Shown here: positions 33,320-44,059 of the stretch, one piece after another | Layout of the letters: the number at the start of each line of letters is the position of its first letter | Numbering within the stretch: the first letter of the stretch is position 1 | Assembly (NCBI GenBank): GCA_918026815.1 | Contig: CAKJVC010000069.1 | Coordinates: 1 to 64,000 of the forward strand | Direction: 5' to 3' | Length of the DNA: 64,000 bases | From: Chalara sp. BL73 | Lineage: Eukaryota > Ascomycota > Leotiomycetes > Helotiales | Notes under the pieces: generated by a model | Seen by the model: the letters and a program-made list of their open reading frames with translations, nothing else | Database searches by the model: none | What the model was told of the DNA's origin: nothing | Translations under genes and position numbers: made by a program

Positions 33320-34640
33320 TCTAAAGGTAAAGGTATACCAGTAGATATGTTCATCAAATGGAGCCTGCTCCGGCGACTGGTTGAGGCCGGCTCAGATGAA
33401 GAAAACAACAATCGCAACGAAGAAGTAAAGAACATACTCCTTACCGATAATAAGAGTTCCTCTGGGAGGAAGTCACTCTAGATTAAGACAAACGACTCGG
33501 CTCGTTTGGGTGGTCTAGGTTGACAAAAGCCGTGGGGTGCTACGTGCGCTTTCTCCCGCAACTGGGACGCCGTTGAAAGAGCGGCCTGTTGATACTCAGA
33601 ATTGTTGCTCTAACCTAGAACGCCTTTTGATCCCGTTTAGTGATGGGCAATATCCATGCGTAGATCGGTGTCACCTTTCCGTGTATGGATCGTGTTTTGG
33701 ATTGACGTAGACGAAACAGGAAATGGTGTTTCAGGGGCTCGCTAAAAATTGATGAGCATGGGAGGAGATTTAACAACACCCAATCAATTATACGGTGATG
33801 ATACACCGAAAGTAACAGCTCCTACAAACTTTGTTCCGAGCTATCGCACCTCCCTTGGATTTATCCTTGTGAATAGCAAGAGAAACGAGGGATCAAAGGA
33901 TATCGGAACAAGATAACGGTAACAACCAATGGTCCTGCTTGGAGCATCGGTTTTGGTCACAAATACCCCACCACATCATTGAAAGGAAGTAAAAGAGCCG
34001 TTGGACCACAAGATCCTGGATCCTGCGTTCAAAAACCTTATAATCAAGGGCGTTGACCTGTTGCAAGAGTAAATGCCGCTCGGAGAAACCTGGCAACGAT
34101 CATGCCCACCGATAAGAAATGTTCATCAACAGAATATCACCCCATGTTTGTCGTAATACCATCACATCCATATAGCAAGGATTGTATTGTTTTGTCAAAC
34201 ATATAAGACAGAAACACGTTCCATCATACCTCCAGTCCGACACAGGCTGCGAGGTGGCAGTATCAACCTTCCAATTTCTGCAAATTTCTGTACAGTTAGA
34301 CACAACGAAGGACAAGCAGAACACTTAAACATGTACCATATACCGTTTGTCAGCGAGTTTCTAGTTTACGCCGGAGTGTTTTCGGTCATTGAAGGAAGGA
34401 GGATGGGCATGTTTCCACAAGAAAGCCTTAGGCAATCCTTCTTACAGCCGATTGCATCACTTGACCACTTTGAAGCATTTTTGTCGATCTGGAACTCCGG
34501 GGTGCAGACGGGCCTCACGCGTGCCAAGACGGGAGGATGCTCGGATCTGAGGAGATCTTATCGGAAGCAATGTAGCCGACAATGGATGGACTTCCGCTCG
34601 CCACATTAATCTTGAATAGCGTTAGGTACCTCTTCTTCTG
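33320..34640. other. Intergenic region, possible missing 5' exons
   Basis: The first 150 bases may hold 5' exons of the Ser/Thr-rich membrane protein. A 140-codon plus-strand frame at 34187-34609 lacks any recognisable feature and is not called. No other content recognised. Confidence 0.3.
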
Positions 34641-35666
34641 TCAAAATCTAGGGCGTATTTTGGTACTTTGGGCAAAGGAAGAACAGGTATCGGAACAGAA
34701 GTAGATTGTAACAAGGGGGAAAGCATAAGAGGAGAATAATGTTGCGTTTTCTAGACCTATTCGAGCACAACTTGCCACCAGCTTTGATGTCAAAGGTGAT
34801 GGAGTCACCCAGTCCACAGATTTCAAACAGATCCCGCACCTCAACGCCATTATCCTCAGAAGTTCCCTCTGTATACAAGCCTCCATAAGCAACCGCCCCC
34901 CGCCCCCCGCCCCGTGTACAGGTGGCTTAAGACGCGAAACAGCAATATCCTAGCCAAGTGAAGCTATAGCATCCGTTTGTGCAATGATATTGATGTCTCG
35001 ACCTAATTGTTGGTGGGTTATGGTTGTTGCGCGCACTCGCGATACATAAGTCTTATTGACCAGTTCCTTGTTTCTTAGGGGACCGCAGCGTATGTTGACA
35101 ACCCGATTTCCTAAGTGGAAGCTGGTTACTCCAGCATTGATTGAAGCTGCAGTAGTACGCCCCACCCCAAGAGGGCCTTCAGATTGAAAGTCAGTGAAAT
35201 CCATAATTTGGGAAATGCTTTAATCTACCATTGTATCTAGTATGGACATTGATAATGGAAGGAACATTGGAATCAAGATTTGCAATCATGCCTGCATGAT
35301 CTCGCATATCGTTCAATGTTGTAACTCCTAGATCTGCCAGCCCAAGCCTAGACATCGTGGTCCCTGCCCTTGTCTTTGCGAAGTTAGGCTTACCGGTCCG
35401 AATTGGCATACATTTGAAAGACTTGGAGCCAAATAATCAATTTAACAAACCATGTACGGTATTTTCAAGCCCGTCTTAAGGGCTATTCGTGCGCTAAAGC
35501 CACTGTAAACACCTGGACAGACAATAATATCTTCTCCCGCCAACACATCGTGAAGCCTAGACGCTGCTGTAGGTGGAGGATCCAGTTGGCCATTTATAAT
35601 AGGGGATGGGTTTATCTGAAAAGGGTAACGCAGAAGGTACAAACAAGAACAGCCGCTGCAAAGCAT
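34641..35666 (-). pseudogene. Decayed PEP mutase/isocitrate lyase superfamily gene
   Basis: Fragments appear in the order of an intact enzyme of this TIM-barrel family: ASRLHDVLAGEDIIVCPGVY and GFSARIALKTGL (about 35,440-35,600), AGTTMSRLGLADLGVTTLND and AGMIANLD (35,260-35,370), AGVTSFHLGNRVVNIRCGPL (35,080-35,150), RATTITHQQLGRDINIIAQT and DAIASLG (34,950-35,030), then EVRDLFEICGLGDSI and FDIKAGGK (34,770-34,860). Damage: the metal-binding region expected as DADTGYGG reads INVHTRYNG; the conserved Asp of VYDGFSAR is Ser; KCGH-type residues read RCGP; SLGYDEA has become SLG-stop-DIA at about 34,950. About 100 residues of the barrel are missing beyond SRLKPPV, where a GC-rich tract lies. Frames shift between blocks. 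Non-functional; relatives act on C-C or C-P bonds of small 2-oxo acids. Confidence 0.85.
34907..34934. repeat. GC-rich tract at internal deletion of the pseudogene
   Basis: Three near-perfect CCGCCCC units form a C-run in otherwise AT-rich DNA. It sits where the pseudogene loses its central barrel coding, so it may mark the deletion or repair junction. Confidence 0.5.
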
Positions 35667-35959
35667 ACATAATAAAAGGAGAGAAGTAGGGAGAAGGCTG
35701 ACCTCCGATACCGCAATATCGTAGCGGATGCGGGGGACCAGATTTGTTCTGACGACTCGAGCTATGATATAATGGGAAAAAAGGCTATAAAATTGCGATA
35801 TGATATCAAGAGAACTTTTCTCAGAGTGATATTTGGCGCTTCATTCCTCTAATCATAGGCTATTTGCTGTAGTACCCCTTCTATTTAGGATCTAACAAAT
35901 GAGCCCCCGTCTCTGCGCTTGCAATGCTGGGTTCATAATTTCGTAACTTAGTATCTTGG

Positions 35960-37269
35960 TCAAGAGCTCTGCTTCAATGTACCACACGTCGAGCATGTCC
36001 ACCACTTCTCCTCCATTATTGTGCTACAAACATGGCACTGCCAGTTATGTGTTTGCTTCTGCTTAGCTACCGCCCGTCGCCCGGCTTCTTCGTCGAGTCT
36101 CTTTGTGATCTCCTCTGGTCGTTCAATGGTGCATGCGTCGCAAGCAAGATATTGTATTGGGTTATATAGAGTACATATAGGACAGGTCCACCCAGTCATA
36201 GCTGGAGTGGAATTAGGCTGTGGACGTTCTGGAGCGGGAATGAAAGTTTCACTTTCCTTAGTGACTGACTTCGCCTTCGGAGTGTCCTTCTTCGTACTCA
36301 ACTCGTTAATTAGGCGACTGATTGGCCGTGACTGCTGTCTTGTGGATTGCGGCCAATTTTGATTGGAGGAAGAGCCAACCACTTCAGATCTGTTCAGCTT
36401 CTGAGCTTGACTGCCGGAAGGATTTGAAGAACTTGGTCGGGTATAAGTTTCTCCTCGCTTATTGGCCTCCTCCTTTTCATCTTCCTGAACCAGGTCCCAC
36501 AGCGCTTGGGCGATTGCTCTGTCATTTGCCTCGTCCTCCTCAGCTTTTGTACGAAAGCCGTTTTGTGTAGCTTGATCAGCCAGATCCTTAATCTCCTTTT
36601 CGTCCTTGTTTTGCGACCCGCAGCCTTCTGTAACCTTGTTCCGTCTCTCGATAGCACTCACTATAACCTCACGTATATCCGTTCCAACCCTGATAGGTGC
36701 GCCTCCAAGTCTCTGTCCAGATCCGGCAGATAGATTCCTCCTCTTTTCAGCAGCCGCACGAGCAATACGCCTTGCTTCATCTCGCGGCACTGTCCTCCCA
36801 CCAAGTCTATGACCTTGGGATAGGAAACCTTCTCCAGTATATCCCTTGGCAAGCAGACCTTCGTATTCTGACCGAAGCTGCTCCCATAAAGCATGAAATT
36901 TCGCATCATGTGGTCCATGAACGTTGTGTGACAGTTCGTGGAGCATGGTATCTACAACTTGCTCGAGTGGAAGGAATTGATTTTGATCTCCTGCATATCG
37001 TAATCGCAGCAAAATTCTCTGGCCGCGGTTTTCATTGAGACCTGAACCAAAAAGGTTAGTATAATCTCTATGATATATCCAAAACTCTTACCTAGCAAGT
37101 TTTTCTGGTCTGGGTAGAATTCTGCCAATGTTCCAACCTTCCAACCTCGCGCCCGCATAATGGGCTTGACTAAGGATGCAATTTTCTTCAAGGCATGAAG
37201 AGCTTCTTTTTCCCGCGGAAGCCGCTGGAGGTGTGAGTACTCGAAAATTAAAGCGTCGTGTTCTGACAT
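35960..37269 (-). CDS. WSS1: WLM-domain metalloprotease, WSS1/SPRTN-like
   Basis: Exons 37092-37269 and 35960-37041, 50-nt intron; 419 residues. Wss1-type proteases degrade proteins crosslinked to DNA and act with SUMO and Cdc48. The WLM domain occupies about 20-160: the splice gives LLGLNENRGQRILLRLRYAG, followed by LPLEQVVDTMLHELSHNVHG with the zinc site HELSHNVHGPH at 94-104 (Glu95 catalytic), FHALWEQL and GEGFLSQGHRLGG. A charged, disordered linker follows. Two RanBP2-type zinc fingers end the protein: WTCPICTLYNPIQYLACDAC (about 344-363) and WQCHVCSTIMEEKWWTCSTC (about 393-412). The zinc fingers suggest ubiquitin/SUMO-chain or nucleic-acid binding. The start MSEHDALIFEYSHLQRLP fits the family. 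Confidence 0.93.
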
Positions 37270-40200
37270 ATTGGAGTTGTTGCACAAGGCTACCTTGATC
37301 CTCAGTCTGGAGAAGCTAAAGATTGTGTTTTAGGTCAAGAATAGGGTAGCAGAATATTTCGACCAGGACCTGCTATCGAAGATAGAACGTATAAAAAGAG
37401 GTCCCATCTTAGAATGACCGAGAAGGATGTCGGAGTCAATGATTAGAAATGCGGGTAGTGAATGGATTGTGGCAAGGCTGAAGCCAAACGCGTCTGTTAC
37501 ATTCTTGGCAGCTAAACTTCCTGTATTAAGCACGTGACATCCACACGAGTTTCGGTGCATACTTGTTCTTGGTATAAGCTTTCAAAAACACAAAATAATG
37601 AAGAATGTGTCTATATTTGGCTCAAATAGTACTTAAGTACCCCTCATAATGTCGAAAAATGATGTACTAGGAGCCAAAGCCCAACAACCATAATCTCCTT
37701 TCGAAACCGCACTAGGTAGAAGACTAACAATACCTATAATAACTTTAAGTTATTACGGTTTATACAATTCCATCGCATGTTTAGCAAGCTTCCCATGCCG
37801 CTGTAACTCTTGAACTATATTGGACCATTCTATTTGAGTCTTCTGCGCCTCGTCCGGCATCGCTATTCTACCGTTGAATTTTCACCACCAGCATACTATG
37901 AAAGCTACCAAAATTGATACCTCGTTGATTCATCCAGGAGTCTGTTCTTCTTGAAGCCCCTTTAGGAGTGGATGAAAGACTCATGAGCCTTGACGTACTA
38001 CATTTTGCGTAGACCTGAGCACGAGCCATCTCGCTTAAGCCCCTTTCCCACTCTTTCCATCCAGACATGATGACCAAGACCATGGTAGCACAAGAATCTG
38101 CAGGATAGGATCCGAGCTGAGTATGGTTAATTTTAGAACGAGATCCTCTCTTCAAAAATTATCTTGGGTAGCTGCTCTGCATACTAGGAGAACTCTCTTG
38201 CCTTTTCCAGTGCTTCATCTTGTGTCTGTCTATACGATGGACACCTCACAGTGCATATTGACCTTCTGGATCAGACAAAGATGTGCAGCCGAAATTACCA
38301 AAAAATTTGCAACAGACAGTTTACTCTTAAAATTGGGGCAGCATCACCTGTTGAAGGGGTGATTGAGATGACCTGAAATTATAGATAACGAAACCTGTGC
38401 GGAACGGCAAGATTCAGATTTCGCATGCCAATAAAAAGCTACACTAGGAGACTGTATAGGCTTTCTGCTTACAGGAGCATAGAGCCATATAGGCACTGAC
38501 CACAAAATTTGCTCTCACTAGGCAAGCAAATTCAGGAATCCACAGCTACAGACACGCCTGGAGTCGGGGAAGCATTTACCTGAATACTCATCCCCGTATC
38601 CAATCAACCAGCAACAATATTGAACTGCTGTAGATAATTGACGCAATATTTGTCCAAGAAAGTGTCGTTACCTCTTGTATGACCCAACGAATACTGCCAG
38701 GTAATCCTGTGTTCTAGCCTAAACGTTTCGCCCTCAGGTGTTATGGTTTAAAAACAAGATTGCAATCTAACGTTGGAGAAGTCAGCTGTACTCTATGATA
38801 ATTTGTTAACCTTTATTTCTGATGTGCTGTAACTTGGTGTTGTAGTTGGAAATGGGTCGTGGAGATAGCAAGTTCGTATATTGTAAACAATTTATCATTC
38901 ATGATTCGAGGCAGAAGGATATGTTATGATAAGCTGATGCTGGTTCCAAAAGTCTCGTTATGTTCCACTGAGTAGTCTTGACAGAAGCCAGGTATGAATT
39001 CCTGAGAGATTTCCTCTTGTCCAAGTACATTCGAAGGGATAATTCTGTGATTCAGCGGCTTTGTCGTTGCTCCCGCTATGGCGCTCTCGAAAAACTCTCT
39101 GAAGGACAAGACCGCTTGTCAATTAGACAAGTTACACCAACGGCATCAGGATCCAGTAATATTCCATCATATGATGTTAATTATAGACCAAGATTGTTTT
39201 CGTGTGTGTATGGGATGCTCAGCAGCGAGTTCGAAAGGGGCTAGCAATGTCTTGTTGAAAGGTCAGCAGAGTTGCACGAAACAAAGAATATAAAGGGAAA
39301 CCCATACTCAAAGTCGCGTATTGCAAGCTCCTAGTAGTGAGCGACATGTTGTCGGGCCTAACTTTCTTCGTAGCTTTGCATCGATGATAAAGGGCATCCG
39401 TGAAGGTTGAGTGAAGAGTCAAAGCAGCTGCCTACTAGGAGGCTAAAATCACGATGCAATACATTTCCAAAGCAGTACGCATTCTCCAGATAAAATTCCA
39501 TCGTGATATCTCTTGATAGACTGTTGAAAGGTTGCTGGATGTTGTTCGGACTGGACTCAGCCTGCGGGCTTGTTATAGCATTAAAGTACCTAGCGCAAGG
39601 AGGCAAGTAGTGAAAAGCTCTTAGATCCCAATAATCAGGGAAAGGTCGGAGGGATTATGAGTTATGGTCTATTGTTCTTGGAGTCCGAATACAATCAGAT
39701 TTTCTCTAAGTGGTGACACGAAAAGGTCATTGCCGAAAACTTCATCCCAGGTTGGGTTCTAACATCTAATCTGAGTTTTCCGTGTTGCAAATGGGCTGCA
39801 AGCCCCAACACCAGTGGTAGCTTCTAGCACCTGGTCATGTGGATATGCTAAAACTTGCCCACTTCTTGGTCAGGGCTCCTGAACAATGACATTCGCCATC
39901 CAAAATAGACAAATCGTCATGGAGAACTTTATAGCATTTACTAGAACTTGATTTCTAACACTCAAAGGAATAAATAATCTCAAGCACTATATCTGAGGCT
40001 GGGGTTAAGGTTGAGTCTAATTCTAGATAGATTTTCAAAGTGCCATGACAATGTTGGATATCGTTGGTAAACAGCCTCGCTGAGCCACTTCCCTAACCTA
40101 TAACAAGCAGGTCGGTACATCTTGTGAATCCCATTCTGATCAAGAAATCAACCAGGTCCTTCTCGTAGAATGAGTCTATGGATACCCTGAGTAGTTTCCC

Positions 40201-42456
40201 ACCTTGTATTCCCATAGCCCAAACAGGCTTCCATTCCGTCCGCGCCTCCTAGCTGTGTCACGCCGCTAAAAGCTTTCCCTGTCCTTCTGTAAAACGGCAC
40301 CAAATTGCAAGCTTTGATTAATTCTGGGTCCTTGCCACCCGCTTCAGTTCTCTCTGTCAATGGTAGACGAGCACTCCATCCCTTCTTAAGTCACTCAACG
40401 ATCGGCTGCCTGTTACCTCAACAACCCTCACCAACGCGATTTAAGCTTGATCGCGTCAAAATTCTGTATCACATTCTGCTTAGCCATCGGCTTGCCCATT
40501 GGCGTGGTTGCCATAACGGCGCTTAGCTGGTGTTGTGATTGCTCGTTCTCTTTGTATTAATAACTAGCTCTATTCCGTTCCCTAGTGGTCTGCTGGCATA
40601 TCGGCGTTCTTATGCCACTGCGCTCAACGCCTAATCGTGATTTTCATCGAAACATGTCAGATTCCGCAAAGGCCGGCGCTAGGGTTCAGGAATTCAGATC
40701 CCTACAGCCCCCTTTTGCGGCATCCGTGACCCCCTAAACAATAGCTAAAGAAGTCCCGCCTGCTGCCACTTCCATCCCCCGTATCTCGATCAATACCCAA
40801 TAGCCACACTATAAATGCGGTCAATTTAAAGGGATGACTGCAGCAAGGAAGAAAAATTTCGCGCCGCGCATGGCTCATATCTTCCGCAAATTAACGATTC
40901 GCTAGTCTACACCAATCGATACTGCGGACACGCTCAGAATAGCCTTAAAAGTCGTTTCCGGCCGAATTCTTGGGCCTGGGATCACCGAGCAGGCGCTCGA
41001 TACCAGACTTTCAAACGCGCATATATGTACATGGAGACTGTGCCGTAAAAACGTGGCCTACCCGGCGTCGCCTTCGACTACATGCTCAGCATCAGCACTT
41101 TAAATGTGCTGCCCTGCATTGACGCATATGCGGCTATAGTAGCAAAACACTCTGAGCACTCAGCGAGGGCTGAAATGAGCTAGACGAGCCTGGATACAGG
41201 TAACATGCTATGCATTCGAACGGGCAAGGAGGAAGTGATATAGACTGCTAGGATAGAGACGAGTTGAGGTTGGTGCATATTGCGAGCCGGCTTTAGATAG
41301 ATCTCCGCAGCGTTGTCCACAATGTTACACACCGCGCTTTGGGTACCCCATGGATAAGTACATCTACAGAGAGCTTATGCGACGACAGTACGCCAAGCCG
41401 AAGTACCCTGTGCCTACAGCACCATAACAAACTGAGCCCAAATGTCGGTGACTGCCACATGGCAGTTACTGAAGCCAAGGCCCATTGCAGCGAATCTGAG
41501 CACCTACCCAGCAGGAGAGATTGCGCACGCCCATACTCTTTCAGGGAGTGCACGTTTTGGGCACCTATGTTTCAGCGAGCAGTGATAAACGTCCCTGTAC
41601 AGCTGGACATCCCATTTCCTGTGTTTTCAGGCTCCCCAAAAAGCACTTAATTCTATTGCTCTTCAAAAGTCTTTGATGAGGCAGAAGTCAAAGCCCTCAT
41701 CTAGTCTCCTTCGCCGAGAAATCTCACGAATGGCACAAAAAGCACAAATCAAACCCCCGTCAGCCAACCGCTAGTTCGTAGTCTTCCAGGAAAACCCGTC
41801 CCCTCCACACTTGCCCCTCCACCGAGCACTCGGAGAACCGTGTAACACAAAAGCCGGTGGCTGTACGCCATCAGATCTCTACTGGTCTGGGGTAGGGAAA
41901 AGGCAACGCCGAAGGAGCGCATCCACCTCATTCCTTGAACACCAACTGTGACATGAGGACTAGCAAAATAAGCGCTCATCCGCTGAACCGCCTCTCTCTC
42001 CATATAGCATCTGCAATGGCGGAAATTGCTGCCCTAAATGTTGTTCGAGAACAGCCCCCTCCCGCTCCCTGTTCAAAGGCCCTCGAAGATCTCCTGATTC
42101 TCTTCCACCTGCCGCTTTAACTTGTGGGGAACTTCAGGTAGGAATTCTTTGCGATGTAGCTCATTTAATATCTGGCCAAGTATTGAATAAGGGACTCAGT
42201 GAGTCCGAATTATGATTTCCACGTTACGCCTGGGTATAGATCATGGCTCCCGAATCAACTATAATGAACAAGAAAACCGTGTACTTAAACCTCCCATAAC
42301 CAGCCCCTGAGGACTATCTATCTACTGCATTCCATTTCCATGTTCCCACACGCATATTGACATTTCCATTCTTGATACCCCAATGGTTACTTTGTGCCAA
42401 CAAATGAAATATACAAAATCTGCTATATTATGTGCACGAACTCCATAATCTTATCC
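37270..42456. other. 5.2-kb gene-poor region
   Basis: No reading frame here shows a motif, domain or convincing exon chain. Frames such as 38978-39244 (+), 40148-40360 (-), 41339-41650 (+) and 41749-42003 (-) are short and read like noise or decayed sequence. About 37,300-40,100 looks AT-rich; about 40,600-42,060 is richer in G+C. The change in composition may reflect old inserted or mutated repeats, but no terminal repeats or transposase signatures were seen. Confidence 0.35.
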
Positions 42457-44059
42457 CTAAGACCAGTTCTGTTCCTCTTCGATGCCGAACCTAAGGTGTT
42501 GATGGATTTGCTGCTCGATGCTATAATGCGAGCTTGCATGACTGCTTGCTGGACTTCTTGCATCATCTACATTCGAATGTGCCGAAACGAAAGTTCCATT
42601 ATCACTGTGGCTTATACTGTTACGGCCATCAGAGTATGCATCTCCTCCATAGTCGCCAGGTAACGAACGTCTGGATCCAGTCTCATATTCTGAGCTGTAA
42701 TCACCCTCTGGGTGGAGCTCATACCACTTTTTCTGAAGTGTCTCCTTCGACCATCTTTCGACGCATCCATACTTCAACATCTGTTAGGGAGAAGGGTCAG
42801 CTTATGCACACGCACAACGTAGACTTTAATCTTTTGGGCTTGTTTATGTGAACAGAAGAGTTGCCTAGCTAAGGAAGAAAAGAACCAAAAAAAAGGGTTC
42901 AAGACTCACAGTAGTTGCGATCTGGTCCCATCTATTCTTATCGTGAGATTGCGAAGCCAGCAACAATGCCCGTTCCTATCATGGACGCATCAGCACCGGA
43001 GCCGACATAATAAAGATGTCGTTCGGGAAGAGAGAATGGGTATCGTACATCTGTTGGGGTCCATACACGAAGGCGCTCTATTAGACGCTTTTTCCGCATT
43101 TGCAGAGCTGGTACTCTCATGTCCTTGCCTGTTTTCTCCTTGAACTTGACAGCAACCTCTTTCCAAGGTAATTTTTCGGTTTCCGAATAATACATGAGGA
43201 CCTGCTCCTCGTGTGTCATGTCACCGGACAGTAGGATCTCTCCATCATGACTGTCTCTGGGCGACTTCCGCTTTCTCCTGAGCTGAAGCCGGGCAAGGCG
43301 CTCTGGATATGGCTTGTCCATAGGTGTGCCAGTATTTGAGAGCGTAGTAGATAGGGAATGTAGTGAGCTTAAAGAGTTTTGCCGGTATGGTCGCCCATCT
43401 GGTTGAAGTGCAGGCAGAAGGGTTGGTGGTGTTGGCGCGATCCTGACTGGCTCTCCCGGCATTCTGAAGTGGCCATTCACTGGTGTAGGAAGTCGAGGAT
43501 GGCGATTGTCGCTGCTAATTCCGCTCGCCGCGCTCAAATTGTGTATAACCGGGCTTTGATTCATACCGGGTGATGAATGGGAACTTGCCGATAGTGGAGG
43601 CACGGAAACAGCGTAAGACCCAAAGTAGGGAGTTGAGGGGATACAGGGTGATGGAGGGAATGAATTCTCGGAGGTTGATATGCGAAGACGATTGGTGCTG
43701 TATTTGTGGGACATAGGCTTGTTGTGCCTATCAGATATAAGATCTTCGTCAGTGTTGAATAAGTTGTACTCTGGTGATAGTTCAGATGGAGACAGCTTAA
43801 TATCCATCTCCTGTGGGGAGATATAGCCTCGCTTTGTGTCGATTGTAAGTGGCTGGACCATAGACACAGGAGTGACTAAAGAAGAGTCGTATATGACTGG
43901 AAGATTGAAGGAAGAAACCTGAGCGTTTTTGTCAGATGCAAACCGAGGAATATACGACGAAGGAAAAAGAGCCTCCAATCGACATACAGCGCTGTATGGG
44001 GTTGAGTCTGAGAGATAGTCGCGTTGTCCAGAGCGCTGCGGGCAGAACGATGGAGACAT
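42457..44059 (-). CDS. Myb/SANT-like DNA-binding protein
   Basis: Exons 43049-44059, 42910-42975 and 42457-42780 with 73- and 129-nt introns; 466 residues. The first 270 residues are disordered (Ser/Pro-rich). Then come two tryptophan-containing Myb/SANT-like helical repeats: EEQVLMYYSETEKLPWKEVA with VPALQMRKKRLIERLRVW, and after the splice ERALLLASQSHDKNRWDQIA followed by YGCVERWSKETLQKKWYELH. The 22-codon middle exon carries most of repeat two, which supports both joins. The tail is acidic and Ser-rich, ending EEEQNWS. This is probably a nuclear regulator; the target is unknown. The start ATG opens MSPSFCPQRSG; the open frame does not extend convincingly upstream. Confidence 0.82.

Noticed and set aside
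34187..34609. 140-codon plus-strand gene
   Set aside because: No recognisable domain, poor codon-like composition, and it lies beside decayed sequence.
29770..40895. Shared CCGCAAATTAA word near 29,775 and 40,885 as a dispersed element
   Set aside because: An 11-base match between two places in 64 kb is expected by chance and the flanks do not align.
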